Part shown: one piece after another, positions 35,252-43,497 of the stretch
How the letters are laid out: each line of letters opens with the position of its first letter
Numbering within the stretch: the stretch's first letter is position 1
From: Candidatus Obscuribacterales bacterium
Lineage (GTDB): Bacteria; Cyanobacteriota; Vampirovibrionia; Obscuribacterales; Obscuribacteraceae
NCBI GenBank assembly: GCA_019752635.1
Contig: JAIELX010000046.1
Location: 23,771 to 87,770, forward strand
Direction of reading: 5' to 3'
Length of the DNA stretch: 64,000 nt
Translations under genes and position numbers: made by a program
The notes under the pieces: generated by a model
What the model was told of the DNA's origin: nothing
Databases searched by the model: none
What the model saw: only the letters and a program-made list of their open reading frames with translations

Positions 35252-35875
35252 CTACCTTGCGGACATGACGGTCAGAAACTCTTGTCCCTTCCGCTCTTTG
35301 ACGCTATCTTGCGGTTCGTAGGCAATTTCGATTTTGAATTTCTTGTCGAAGAGCTCAAAGATTTCGCTTTTGTGCAGTGCAAATGGCGGACCACCTTGTC
35401 GGTCCGGTCGAACCCACCACAGAGAGACGAACTTGCCGCCCGGCTTGAGCAAATCGTGCACGGTCCAAGCATAGCTCTGGCGCCTTGCAGGATCGATAGC
35501 ACAGAACGTGCAGTGATCCAGCACATAATCATAATAATGATCGTACTCGTGCATCTTGAATAGATCGCGTTCGAGCAGATAGCCTTTGGTCCCCAGAAGC
35601 CCTGCCTGGTGGAGCTTTCGAGTGGTGCTTTGGATCGCACTCTTAGAGAAGTCAACACCGGTCACTTCAAACCCGGCTTGAGCGAACATCAAACACTCGT
35701 GCCCGTTCCCGCAACCGAGAACAGCCATGCGACCAGGCTTCAGCGCATAAGGTGATTTAAGAAAGGTCACCAGAGGCGGTGCCGGTTGTCCTAAATCCCA
35801 CGCGGTTTTTCCGCCAGCATAGAGCCCTTCCCAGAACTCCTTATCTTCTACCGTGTAGACGCGAGTTTGCCCCAT
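35252..35875 (-). CDS. Class I SAM-dependent methyltransferase, TPMT-like
   Basis: 207 residues, ATG 35875 with GGGGA just upstream. The N-terminal FWEGLYAGGKTAWDLGQPAP pattern is the thiopurine S-methyltransferase-type signature. The SAM-binding motif I is VLGCGNGHE (~53-61), motif II follows with VTGVDFS, and DYVLDHCTFCAIDP is the motif IV region. Members methylate small thiol, halide or metalloid acceptors; the acceptor here is unknown. A cytoplasmic enzyme, coupled to the EamA transporter gene (5-base gap), which suggests modification and export of the same compound; that is inference. Confidence 0.88.
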   Translation of the reverse strand: MGQTRVYTVEDKEFWEGLYAGGKTAWDLGQPAPPLVTFLKSPYALKPGRMAVLGCGNGHECLMFAQAGFEVTGVDFSKSAIQSTTRKLHQAGLLGTKGYLLERDLFKMHEYDHYYDYVLDHCTFCAIDPARRQSYAWTVHDLLKPGGKFVSLWWVRPDRQGGPPFALHKSEIFELFDKKFKIEIAYEPQDSVKERKGQEFLTVMSAR

Positions 35876-36042
35876 GATCCCCGTTTGCCAGTACTAGTAA
35901 TCGAATAAGATATTCTAGCTCAAAATTCGCACAAAGAGGCGGTATTTGCGGGCAAAGGTAGGCGCGCGCCTAAATAGAGAAAATGGCGCGGTTCGAAGTG
36001 GCGGAGCCCCCGGGGCTGACGCGGCATTCGCTCGACGATAAA

Positions 36043-36390
36043 TTAGGACATGCTCGCCATGAAGGCAGCGAACACAAGTCCGGTGATGACGGTCATGATA
36101 GTAAGTAGGATTATGATCATGCGCTCGGTATTCACAACGTGCTTATACTCGAAGTCGCGCATGCCGGAAAGCCCGTGACGGATAGCTGTGCTGCTTTCCT
36201 CTTTCATACCGGGCACTCCTCTCCAATTTTTCATTAGAACTTCACTTTGTCGCGAGTTATTCGCTCGGGAATCATTCAAATTTGGAATGAATGCGTCAAA
36301 CTCCTTGCCTACTACGCCGCTTTCGTAAAAGAGGAGCGGATCGATTCCGCCTTCGGTAGTGGATGAGGGTTGACCGTGCATTTGGGACAT
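36043..36390 (-). CDS. Small tail-anchored membrane protein downstream of etf operon
   Basis: 115 residues from ATG 36390, chosen over an ORF start at 36441 because GGAGGT lies six bases upstream. The N-terminal ~85 residues are soluble and polar, with no recognised fold. The C-terminal ~25 residues (MIIILLTIMTVITGLVFAAFMA) form one membrane helix with almost nothing after it, a tail-anchor arrangement. It has its own promoter (36516-36544) although it follows the ETF-quinone oxidoreductase gene. A role in anchoring or adjusting the ETF system at the membrane is possible from position only. Confidence 0.75.
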   Translation of the reverse strand: MSQMHGQPSSTTEGGIDPLLFYESGVVGKEFDAFIPNLNDSRANNSRQSEVLMKNWRGVPGMKEESSTAIRHGLSGMRDFEYKHVVNTERMIIILLTIMTVITGLVFAAFMASMS

Positions 36391-36515
36391 CAAAATACCT
36401 CCACTCCTGACGTGCGACAAAGCACGCCGGAATACCAGCAATCTTACGTTTTGTAGATAGCCCTGATTAGCCTGGTAAGAGAAACGCGACCTAAAACCTG
36501 TCGCTTGGTGCCCTT

Positions 36516-36544
36516 ACTATCGTGCAAGCCCCAACCAATGTCAA
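36516..36544 (-). promoter_or_regulatory. Sigma-70-type promoter for the small tail-anchored protein
   Basis: On the minus strand a perfect TTGACA (36544-36539), 17-base spacer, and GATAGT (36521-36516). It lies about 125 bases before the ATG at 36390, downstream of the etfQO stop. Confidence 0.6.
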
Positions 36545-36571
36545 GTGAATTCTGAGAGAACGCTTAACCTT

Positions 36572-38287
36572 CTAAAGCCCCATGAAATCCGGGCCGCTTC
36601 CCTGTTCGGTCGGCTTGACCCGTAAATTCACTTCTGGACAGACGATCTCGCAAGTACGGCACTGGACGCAGTTTTCGAGCGACATGCCGTGTTTCTTCAC
36701 TTTGTCGATTACGTCAACACGGTGAACTTCGGCGGTGCAATCAGCCACACAAGGTGTCGTCTTGCCTTTCGACTCGTATTTATCAATGCACTTGACACAA
36801 ACTTCCGCATTGAACTCATCAATGTGTTTGTTGCCTTCGTGATACTTGGTTGCTGCGAAGAAAACAGCATCAGCTCGCGAGTACACAGTCGCCTTGTCGA
36901 AGCTTGGCTCGGCAATCTTCGGCGGCGTGAAATCGGGGTCAATGTGTTTATAGTCGGGCTTATACGTAATTGGCCCGATATCTTTGCCCTGGTCGAGCAA
37001 ACCGAGAACGCGCAGTCCATCCATTGCAGGGCGGAAAGGATTCGGCAGGCCAATACCAATTGCAGCGAGAATCGGATGACCTTCATCTACGCCCTTTGCG
37101 ATTCGGGGAAGATACTCGCCCAACAACCGCGGATTTTCCATGAATACCCAGCGGAAGTAACGATCGCGGTAAGACTCTTTGATTACGAAACTGTCTTCAA
37201 GTCGCTTTTGATATGGAGCCATTGCAGCATCGCTAAAGTCGTCTTTTGCGAAGCAATCATGAATAACTTCCGCGGCAATCCGTCCGCACTCCATTGCGCG
37301 ATCGATCCCGGAAAGAGTCTTCATATTGAGCACTCCGAGCGCATCTCCCAAAAGGAAGGCGCCGGGAACGTAATACTTCTTAGGCAAGCTGTAGTAGCCG
37401 CCTTCCGGCAAAAGAGCAGCGCCATACTTCAGCAATTTTCCGCCCGCAAGCATTTTCTGCAACCACGGGTGCTTTTTGTACTCCTGCAACTTCAGCTGGG
37501 GGTTCATGTTCGGGTCTTTCGAGTCCAAACTGATTACCATCCCGATAGTAAGCTTCTTGTCCTTCATCCCGTAAACGAAACCACCACCCATGGTGCCTTC
37601 GAGCAAAGGATAGCCCAACGTGTGCCAGACCTTACCGGCATAGTCTTCGTTGACTTGCCATACTTCTTTTACGCCAACGGACCAGATTTGCGGGCAATCC
37701 CGCAGTTTGAACTGATCGATCACGTCGCGCGAAGTGAAGCCTTTATCGCCGAAGCAAACAACTTTGCCGTAGACATAATCTTCGTCCGACTTAGCGTCTT
37801 CTACAACTTTGACGCCGGTAACGCGTCCATCTTCGATAACCACTCCATGAGCTGAGAAGCCAGTGAAGAAATCAACTGCGACGTTCGGAACGTCTTTCAG
37901 TTTTTCTTCGACTTTGCGTCCCATCCAATTCACGACTTGGCTCAAGGTGAGAACCAGGTAGCCGCGCTTGTTGAAGGATTTGGTCTGCTCCACTTCCGGC
38001 GGATCCCACATACCTTCGCTGCCAAGAATTGAGAAATGGCTTTCGGTGCATTCCGCTTCAATCGGGAATCCCATTTCTTTGTAATTCGGCCATACCTTTT
38101 CAATGACGTGAGGATGCGAAACGGCACCACTAACAATGTGACTGCCGAATTCTTTTCCTTTTTCCAGAATGGCTACGGTAAGCTCTTTGCCGCTCGCCTG
38201 CGCCAGTTCCAAAAGTCTCCATGCCAACGTGAGGTTGGACGGGCTGCCGCCTACAAGCAGGACATCGTACTCAATGCGAGTGGACAA
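36572..38287 (-). CDS. Electron-transfer flavoprotein:quinone oxidoreductase (FixC-FixX type fusion)
   Basis: 571 residues, TTG 38287, overlapping the etfA end by 17 bases. The FAD domain starts with VLLVGGSPSNLTLA, where the usual GxGxxG/AGL is GGSPSNL, an odd variant. GAFLLGDALGVLNMKTLSGIDRAM is the typical second FAD motif. The C-terminal ~80 residues are a ferredoxin-like module. ENCVQCRTCEIVCPE supplies four Cys for one 4Fe-4S cluster, and the end GSGPDFMGL matches the ETF-QO terminus (GGGPxYxGM). It transfers electrons from reduced ETF to membrane quinone. A second Cys group (CVKCIDKY...CVADC) just before it is not needed for a single cluster and may be structural or bind another one. 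Operon: etfB-etfA-etfQO. Confidence 0.92.
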   Translation of the reverse strand: MSTRIEYDVLLVGGSPSNLTLAWRLLELAQASGKELTVAILEKGKEFGSHIVSGAVSHPHVIEKVWPNYKEMGFPIEAECTESHFSILGSEGMWDPPEVEQTKSFNKRGYLVLTLSQVVNWMGRKVEEKLKDVPNVAVDFFTGFSAHGVVIEDGRVTGVKVVEDAKSDEDYVYGKVVCFGDKGFTSRDVIDQFKLRDCPQIWSVGVKEVWQVNEDYAGKVWHTLGYPLLEGTMGGGFVYGMKDKKLTIGMVISLDSKDPNMNPQLKLQEYKKHPWLQKMLAGGKLLKYGAALLPEGGYYSLPKKYYVPGAFLLGDALGVLNMKTLSGIDRAMECGRIAAEVIHDCFAKDDFSDAAMAPYQKRLEDSFVIKESYRDRYFRWVFMENPRLLGEYLPRIAKGVDEGHPILAAIGIGLPNPFRPAMDGLRVLGLLDQGKDIGPITYKPDYKHIDPDFTPPKIAEPSFDKATVYSRADAVFFAATKYHEGNKHIDEFNAEVCVKCIDKYESKGKTTPCVADCTAEVHRVDVIDKVKKHGMSLENCVQCRTCEIVCPEVNLRVKPTEQGSGPDFMGL

Positions 38288-39416
38288 CGGACTCTACCCC
38301 CTGTTCTTTCCTTACTTGTTTGAACTGTTTGATCAGCTCGGGAACGATCTGATAGACATCGCCGACAATTCCGTAATGCGCAAATTTGAAAATCGGAGCA
38401 TCGGGATCTTTGTTGATAGCGATAATCAGACCTGACTTAGACATACCGACTCGGTGCTGAATGGCGCCCGATATCCCGCATGCTATGTACAGTTTGGGTC
38501 TCACCGTCTTACCGGTTTGACCGACCTGGTGCTCGTAAGGTATCCAGCCCAGATCCACGACTTTACGCGAAGCACCAATGGCTGCATTGTCAAAGCACTC
38601 GGCCAACTGACGCAACAGGGCGAACCCGTCGACAGTCCCGAGACCGTAACCGCCACCGATAATAACATCAGCTTCGGTGAGCTTCAGTCCCGACGTCACT
38701 TCTCTGACAATCTCTTCAACTTCCAGACGGAAATCCTCAAGCTTAAGATTTACTGGAATTTCTTTGATGATGCCTTTACGATCAGGATCTGGTTTGTTAG
38801 GCACCATCACTCCGGGGCGAGTAGTCGCCATCTGAGGATTCTTCCAAGGTCCCAGGATTCGAGCTTTCAAACTCTCTCCGAAGCTCGGTCTGATCGCATA
38901 AAGGCAGTCCGGATACAATCCGAGCTTAGTCGGATCCATCTTATTCTTGTGCTCGTAGGGTCCGACATCAAGCTCGGTGCAATCCGCTGTCAGACCGGTT
39001 TCAAAATGAGCGGCGATCCTTGGCGCAAGGTCACGACCTGTTGTTGTGGAACCGAGCAGCATAATGTGCGGTGGTTCGGGCAACGAATCCAAAAGGTCTA
39101 TAAGAACGCGACGATAAGGCAGCGTTCTATATTTTTCTAGATGCTCGTTATCGGCTACAAACACTTCGTCAGCGCCATAGTGCACAAGCTTCTGCGGTAT
39201 GTCACCCAGATTGTGCCCCATGATCACACAAAGAACTTTAGTGCCGAGCTTGCCTGAAAGAATCGTAGCTGCCCCTAACAACTCCAGCGTTACCGGCTGT
39301 AGATCGCCAAGAATGTGTTCAGCCACGACCATAACATTGCCGCGAGGGGTATCGTGAACCGGCAGCGGAGGTTCTTCGTCCATGTTTTTCAGATTTGGGT
39401 CCGGTTCATTCGTCAT
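38271..39416 (-). CDS. etfA: Electron-transfer flavoprotein alpha subunit
   Basis: 381 residues; ATG 39416 overlaps the etfB stop (ATGA). An acidic ~25-residue extension precedes the N-terminal domain (VMVVAEHILGDLQPVTLELLG). The C-terminal FAD domain carries the family signature: GGGYGLGTVDGFALLRQLAE, GASRKVVDLGWIPYEHQVGQTG and CGISGAIQHRVGMSKSG, followed by INKDPDAPIF. It binds FAD and, with the beta subunit, accepts electrons from acyl-CoA or similar dehydrogenases and passes them to the quinone oxidoreductase encoded next. Length is slightly above the usual ~320 because of the extension and inserts. Confidence 0.96.
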   Translation of the reverse strand: MTNEPDPNLKNMDEEPPLPVHDTPRGNVMVVAEHILGDLQPVTLELLGAATILSGKLGTKVLCVIMGHNLGDIPQKLVHYGADEVFVADNEHLEKYRTLPYRRVLIDLLDSLPEPPHIMLLGSTTTGRDLAPRIAAHFETGLTADCTELDVGPYEHKNKMDPTKLGLYPDCLYAIRPSFGESLKARILGPWKNPQMATTRPGVMVPNKPDPDRKGIIKEIPVNLKLEDFRLEVEEIVREVTSGLKLTEADVIIGGGYGLGTVDGFALLRQLAECFDNAAIGASRKVVDLGWIPYEHQVGQTGKTVRPKLYIACGISGAIQHRVGMSKSGLIIAINKDPDAPIFKFAHYGIVGDVYQIVPELIKQFKQVRKEQGVESVVHSH

Positions 39417-40246
39417 GACTTCACAAATTCCTTGACAGAGCTTTGTTTGATCAGGTCGCGCACCATATCGTGCGGTGCCAATCCTTCAATAACCTTGCAA
39501 CTACCGCCGATTTCACCCACTTTGTCAGTTTTCGCAACTATAGTCGGAGACCCTTTCAATCCACAGCGCTCAAAATCGGCACCAATCAAATCAAGATCGA
39601 CGGTTGTAACGCATTTTTTGAGTTCCTCAGGATCTCTTTGCAGTCGGCGGACCTTCCACGCTCCACGAAAAGACTTGTATTCAAGCGGATGATACGAGTT
39701 AGCGACAGTTACCAACAGCGGCATTTCGCTGCGTACATATTGAAGGCCTCCTTCAATGATGCGACGTGCCTTAGCTTTGTTATCCTCAATCGCGAAGTCT
39801 TCGCAGTAGGTCACCTGAGGCAGGTTCAACCGCTCAGCGATTTGGGGACCAACCTGGGCGGTGTCGCCATCGGTAGTCTGCAATCCACAGAAAATCAAAT
39901 CAAATCGTCCAACCCAATGGACCACTTTATGCAATGCATAAGCCGTAGCCAAAGTGTCGGAAGCTGCCAGACGTCTATCTGATAAAAGAACGCCTCGGTC
40001 CACCCCGTGTTCGAGAGCTTCCAGCAGCACTTCAACTGCAGCCGGGGGTCCCATGGATATGGCAGTAACGTGCCCGCCATATTGTTTTTTCGTGTGGAGC
40101 GCCGCTTGAAGCGCATAGCGATCAAACGGATTGAGCATGCGCTTAGCTTTTGCTCTATCAATCGTACCGTCCGGATTTATGCCCGCTTTGGAGCCTTGGT
40201 CCGGAACCTGCTTAACCAGTACAAAAATGTCGTAAGGACCAGGCAT
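39413..40246 (-). CDS. etfB: Electron-transfer flavoprotein beta subunit
   Basis: 277 residues from ATG 40246, preceded by AGGTGG; an ORF extension to 40459 lies before a normal family N-terminus (DIFVLVKQVPDQG) and is rejected. Motifs: NPFDRYALQAAL, and the AMP/flavin-binding loop CGLQTTDGDTAQVGPQIAERL, which is of the Fix/ETF type. Partner of etfA (4-base overlap). First gene of the operon, facing the DUF885 gene across a 248-base gap that must hold both promoters; CATAAT at 40457-40462 is a candidate -10 for the + strand gene. Confidence 0.96.
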   Translation of the reverse strand: MPGPYDIFVLVKQVPDQGSKAGINPDGTIDRAKAKRMLNPFDRYALQAALHTKKQYGGHVTAISMGPPAAVEVLLEALEHGVDRGVLLSDRRLAASDTLATAYALHKVVHWVGRFDLIFCGLQTTDGDTAQVGPQIAERLNLPQVTYCEDFAIEDNKAKARRIIEGGLQYVRSEMPLLVTVANSYHPLEYKSFRGAWKVRRLQRDPEELKKCVTTVDLDLIGADFERCGLKGSPTIVAKTDKVGEIGGSCKVIEGLAPHDMVRDLIKQSSVKEFVKS

Positions 40247-40494
40247 TTCACCACCTAAAAAGCCACGCCTTAATCTTAACTGACGCGACACCACTCTTTG
40301 TGTTCTTTTATAGATTGTGCGGAATGGTGTTATTGAAGCTTCAAATGCCGGAATTTCGCCATTTCTAATTGTTTCTTCGCTTTTTCGGGCACGCCTTGAC
40401 ATTTTTTTGTTCGTTTTGTAATCCGGAGCAGAACGCGACGGGTGGCCTAAATTTGGCATAATCTTGCGGTTCGGAGCTTCCGGGGTATCTTCAA

Positions 40495-42321
40495 GTGAAC
40501 CAGCGTCTTTCTTTGGTACAAGCGGCCATGGCAGTTTCTGTCGCGCTCAACCCCGCCCCAGTCTGCGCAGAGGAGAACGATTGGCACTTCAATCATTTTT
40601 ATGGAGATAAAATTGCTGCAAATCATCGCAACAACGCTTCATCAAATCAGCTTGTAAGTCTCGCCACACAAACAAGTGACACTATGGATAAGCTGGTCGA
40701 CGACTACTTCGACTATTGCTTTCGCTCGTCACCGGATTGGGCCACCAGCCGGGGCGTTCACGAATACGACGAGTTGATGCCGGACTATTCCAGCGAGGCC
40801 CTTGCGCGGCAAGCCTCGGCGTTGAAAGAATTTCAGACCAAGTTCTACAGGCTGGATTCCAAAAATATGGACCAGCGCCACAGCATCGACCGTGAACTGA
40901 TACTCGCCAACATCAAGTCGAAGTTACTGGAGCTGGAAGACATTCAGGAGTGGAAGCACAATCCCGATCGTTATAGCTCATACGCCAATGAAGCCATTTA
41001 TTGCCTGGTGAGCCGAGACTTCGCCCCCATGGATAAACGGCTCAAATCAATCGTGGCGCGAGAGAAACAAATCAAACAATTACTTGAGCACGGCAAGAAA
41101 AATGTCGTAAATCCGCCCCGCATTTATACAGAGATTGCATTGGAGCAATTACCCGGGGTGATCGATTTCTTCGAGACCTCAGTGCCTCAAAAAGCGCAAG
41201 GCGCGACAGATAAAAGCTTGCTCGCCGAATTCGAGTCCACCAACAAAGAGGTGGTTGCCGCACTGAAAGACTACCAATCGTACCTGAAGGAACAACTTCT
41301 ACCAAAGTCTACAGGAAGTTTTGCCCTGGGCAAGGACAACTACAGCAAGAAGCTTCTCTACGAAGAGATGGTCGCTACCCCATTGGACAAGTTACTGAGC
41401 GACGGCGAAGCAGAGCTCAAGCGTTTGCAAAAGGAATTCACGACAACTGCAGCGGAAATAGACCCGCACAAGAAAGCACGCGACGTGTTCACAGACATCT
41501 CATCCGAACATCCGACTCCGGACAAACTGATCGATTCCGTAGCAGGCGTACTCGGTGATCTACGCAATATGTGCGTGAACAAAAAGATAGTGACCATTCC
41601 GTTTGACGACAAACTGCAAGTGGCGGAAATGCCTGCTTCTATGAGGGCTCTTGCCTTCGCGGCAATGGATACCCCCGGCCCGTTCGAGCCGACAGCAAGG
41701 GAATCATATTATTACGTGACCCTGCCGGAAAAGGACTGGAAACCGGCTCGCGTCGAAGAGCACATGCGTTCGTTTTGCAAGTACGACCTACTGAACACCA
41801 GTGTTCATGAGGCGTTTCCCGGACATTTCGTTCAAGGTCTGTGGGAGCGCAAAGCCCCTTCGAAAACGGCAAAGCTTCTCGGATGCAATTCCAATGTAGA
41901 AGGTTGGGCACACTACTGCGAAGAGATGATGGTAAACGAAGGGTTGGCAGAACATAGCAAGAAACTGAAATTGGTGCAGATTCACGATGCTTTATTGCGC
42001 GTTGCCCGGTACATTGTCGGCATCAAGATGCACACGGCAGGCATGACGCTGGAACAAGGAACAGACTTTTTCGTGAACGAAGGATTTCAGGAAAGAGAAA
42101 ATGGGCTGCGTGAAGCGAAGCGCGGAACCATGGACCCTACCTACTTGGTGTACACCTTGGGTAAGTTACAAATTCTTGAACTTCGCAGCGACTACAAGAA
42201 GAAAAAGGGTGACCAATATAGCCTGAAACAGTTCCACGACGAGTTTCTTGCGCAAGGCTCCCCTCCCGTCAGTATAATTCGCCGCGTAATGCTAGGCACC
42301 GAAACCGGTGCTAAATTCTAA
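40495..42321 (+). CDS. Secreted DUF885 family metallopeptidase-like protein
   Basis: 608 residues from GTG 40495. A signal peptide (LVQAAMAVSVALNPAPVCA) ends near residue 25. Helical throughout, as in the M2/M3-like DUF885 fold. The zinc motif is His438-EAFPG-His444 (SVHEAFPGHFVQ), the HExxPGH form diagnostic of DUF885, with the third-ligand helix EGWAHYCEEMM about 30 residues later. Predicted periplasmic carboxypeptidase or oligopeptidase activity. Followed after 27 bases by an exported thioredoxin-like gene, and a second after that, suggesting an envelope protein-maintenance unit. Confidence 0.9.
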   Translation: MNQRLSLVQAAMAVSVALNPAPVCAEENDWHFNHFYGDKIAANHRNNASSNQLVSLATQTSDTMDKLVDDYFDYCFRSSPDWATSRGVHEYDELMPDYSSEALARQASALKEFQTKFYRLDSKNMDQRHSIDRELILANIKSKLLELEDIQEWKHNPDRYSSYANEAIYCLVSRDFAPMDKRLKSIVAREKQIKQLLEHGKKNVVNPPRIYTEIALEQLPGVIDFFETSVPQKAQGATDKSLLAEFESTNKEVVAALKDYQSYLKEQLLPKSTGSFALGKDNYSKKLLYEEMVATPLDKLLSDGEAELKRLQKEFTTTAAEIDPHKKARDVFTDISSEHPTPDKLIDSVAGVLGDLRNMCVNKKIVTIPFDDKLQVAEMPASMRALAFAAMDTPGPFEPTARESYYYVTLPEKDWKPARVEEHMRSFCKYDLLNTSVHEAFPGHFVQGLWERKAPSKTAKLLGCNSNVEGWAHYCEEMMVNEGLAEHSKKLKLVQIHDALLRVARYIVGIKMHTAGMTLEQGTDFFVNEGFQERENGLREAKRGTMDPTYLVYTLGKLQILELRSDYKKKKGDQYSLKQFHDEFLAQGSPPVSIIRRVMLGTETGAKF

Positions 42322-42348
42322 ACAGGTCCCTCAGGAATCAAGAATCTA

Positions 42349-42837
42349 ATGGCAAGAAAAATCAATAACCTAATTCTCTGCGCAACTTTGATTGCAGTCG
42401 GCGCTCCGGCCCTGGCACAAGGCAACGCCGACGCTCAAACCCGTTCGAGCTTTTCCACCGATGAGAGTACCACCGTGAGCAAGCCAGCCTGGCTAACACT
42501 GTCGCAAGGTCTGGCGGAAGCAAAAATTTGCGACAAACCTATCGTGGTGGATGTCTATACCAGCTGGTGCGGCTACTGCAAGAAGATGGACAGAGAGGTA
42601 TTCTCGTCCCCGATGGTGGCACCATACTTAGCAGAGAACTTTGTTTGCGTACGTATTAACGCCGAGGACGGAGGTGAGGGGCAAGCCTTCGCGCAGAAGC
42701 AAGGGATTCATGCATTTCCAACCAGCGTTTTCCTCAATTCTAAAGGAGAGAACTTGTCGCAATTGGTCGGCTATAAACCCGCTGAAGCATTTTTGAAAAA
42801 GCTCCAGCAAGTACAAACGCTGAAAGCGCACAAGTAG
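42349..42837 (+). CDS. Exported thioredoxin-fold protein (WCGYC)
   Basis: 162 residues. Signal peptide cleaved near ALA-QG (residue ~24). A thioredoxin_7/DsbD-gamma-like domain follows, with VVDVYTSWCGYCKKMDREVF and the cis-Pro motif AFPTSVFLNSKG. The active-site Cys pair is intact, so a periplasmic thiol-disulfide role is likely. It is followed by a hairpin terminator candidate and a close paralogue. No transmembrane DsbD partner is present in the window. Confidence 0.9.
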   Translation: MARKINNLILCATLIAVGAPALAQGNADAQTRSSFSTDESTTVSKPAWLTLSQGLAEAKICDKPIVVDVYTSWCGYCKKMDREVFSSPMVAPYLAENFVCVRINAEDGGEGQAFAQKQGIHAFPTSVFLNSKGENLSQLVGYKPAEAFLKKLQQVQTLKAHK

Positions 42838-42846
42838 CTGTTAGCT

Positions 42847-42876
42847 CAGGTCGACACGCCTGGAAGTGTCGACCTG
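42847..42876 (+). terminator. Hairpin after the first thioredoxin-like gene
   Basis: caggtcgacac (42847-42857) pairs perfectly with gtgtcgacctg (42866-42876) around an 8-base loop, followed by atgtttt. The T-run is short, so it may only attenuate transcription into the second thioredoxin gene. Confidence 0.6.
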
Positions 42877-42910
42877 ATGTTTTGGACGTGCTACATTAAG
42901 CAGATAACCA

Positions 42911-43486
42911 ATGGATATAGACTTAATGGGCAAAATATCGAACGTTTTTCTCAGTGCAGCAATGGTTCTACTGTTTGCTGCCCAAGCGCAAGCCGCGCCG
43001 ACCGCAGCTAAGAGCACTAAGCCGGCCGGTCCCCCGGCCAAAAGCGCAACCAAGTCGACCGGTCCGGTTTCGAAGATAAAAACTTGTACCGCAGACGGAA
43101 AAGCACCGGTTTGGCTAAGTCTGCCCGAAGGACTTAAGGCGGCTAAGGCCACGGGCAAGTATGCGGTCGTGGACGTTTACACCGATTGGTGTCACTACTG
43201 CCACAAGCTGGACAAAGAAGTGTTTTCCGTGCCACCAGTGGCACCATATCTGGCAGAGAACTTTGTTTGTATTCGTATAAATGCCGAAGACGGTGCCGAA
43301 GGCCAAGCATTTGCAACAAAACTGGGAGTACGTGCATTTCCGACCAGTCTCTTTTTGGACTCCAACGGCGGCGCGCTCGCCGGAGTTGGCATCCCGGGTT
43401 TTGTTCAATCAGCCGAATACCTCAAACGATTGGAAGAAGTCGCGGCGCTGAAAGCAAAAGGCGTAAAAGGGCAAACCATTCAGTAA
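42911..43486 (+). CDS. Exported thioredoxin-fold protein (WCHYC)
   Basis: 191 residues from ATG 42911 (ATG 42926 is an alternative). A signal peptide ends near AQA-AP, followed by an Ala/Pro/Lys/Thr-rich linker (~32-55). The thioredoxin domain has VVDVYTDWCHYCHKLDKEVF and AFPTSLFLDSNG. Paralogue of the gene 73 bases upstream; both share YLAENFVC(V/I)RINAEDG. The His in CHYC, replacing Gly, would raise the redox potential towards a DsbA-like (CPHC) oxidant; that is inference. Convergent with the TPR lipoprotein gene (11-base gap). Confidence 0.9.
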   Translation: MDIDLMGKISNVFLSAAMVLLFAAQAQAAPTAAKSTKPAGPPAKSATKSTGPVSKIKTCTADGKAPVWLSLPEGLKAAKATGKYAVVDVYTDWCHYCHKLDKEVFSVPPVAPYLAENFVCIRINAEDGAEGQAFATKLGVRAFPTSLFLDSNGGALAGVGIPGFVQSAEYLKRLEEVAALKAKGVKGQTIQ

Positions 43487-43497
43487 GCGCCCGGGAG

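Noticed and set aside
36689..37855. 388-codon + strand frame
   Set aside because: Lies wholly antisense to etfQO, which has clear motifs throughout.
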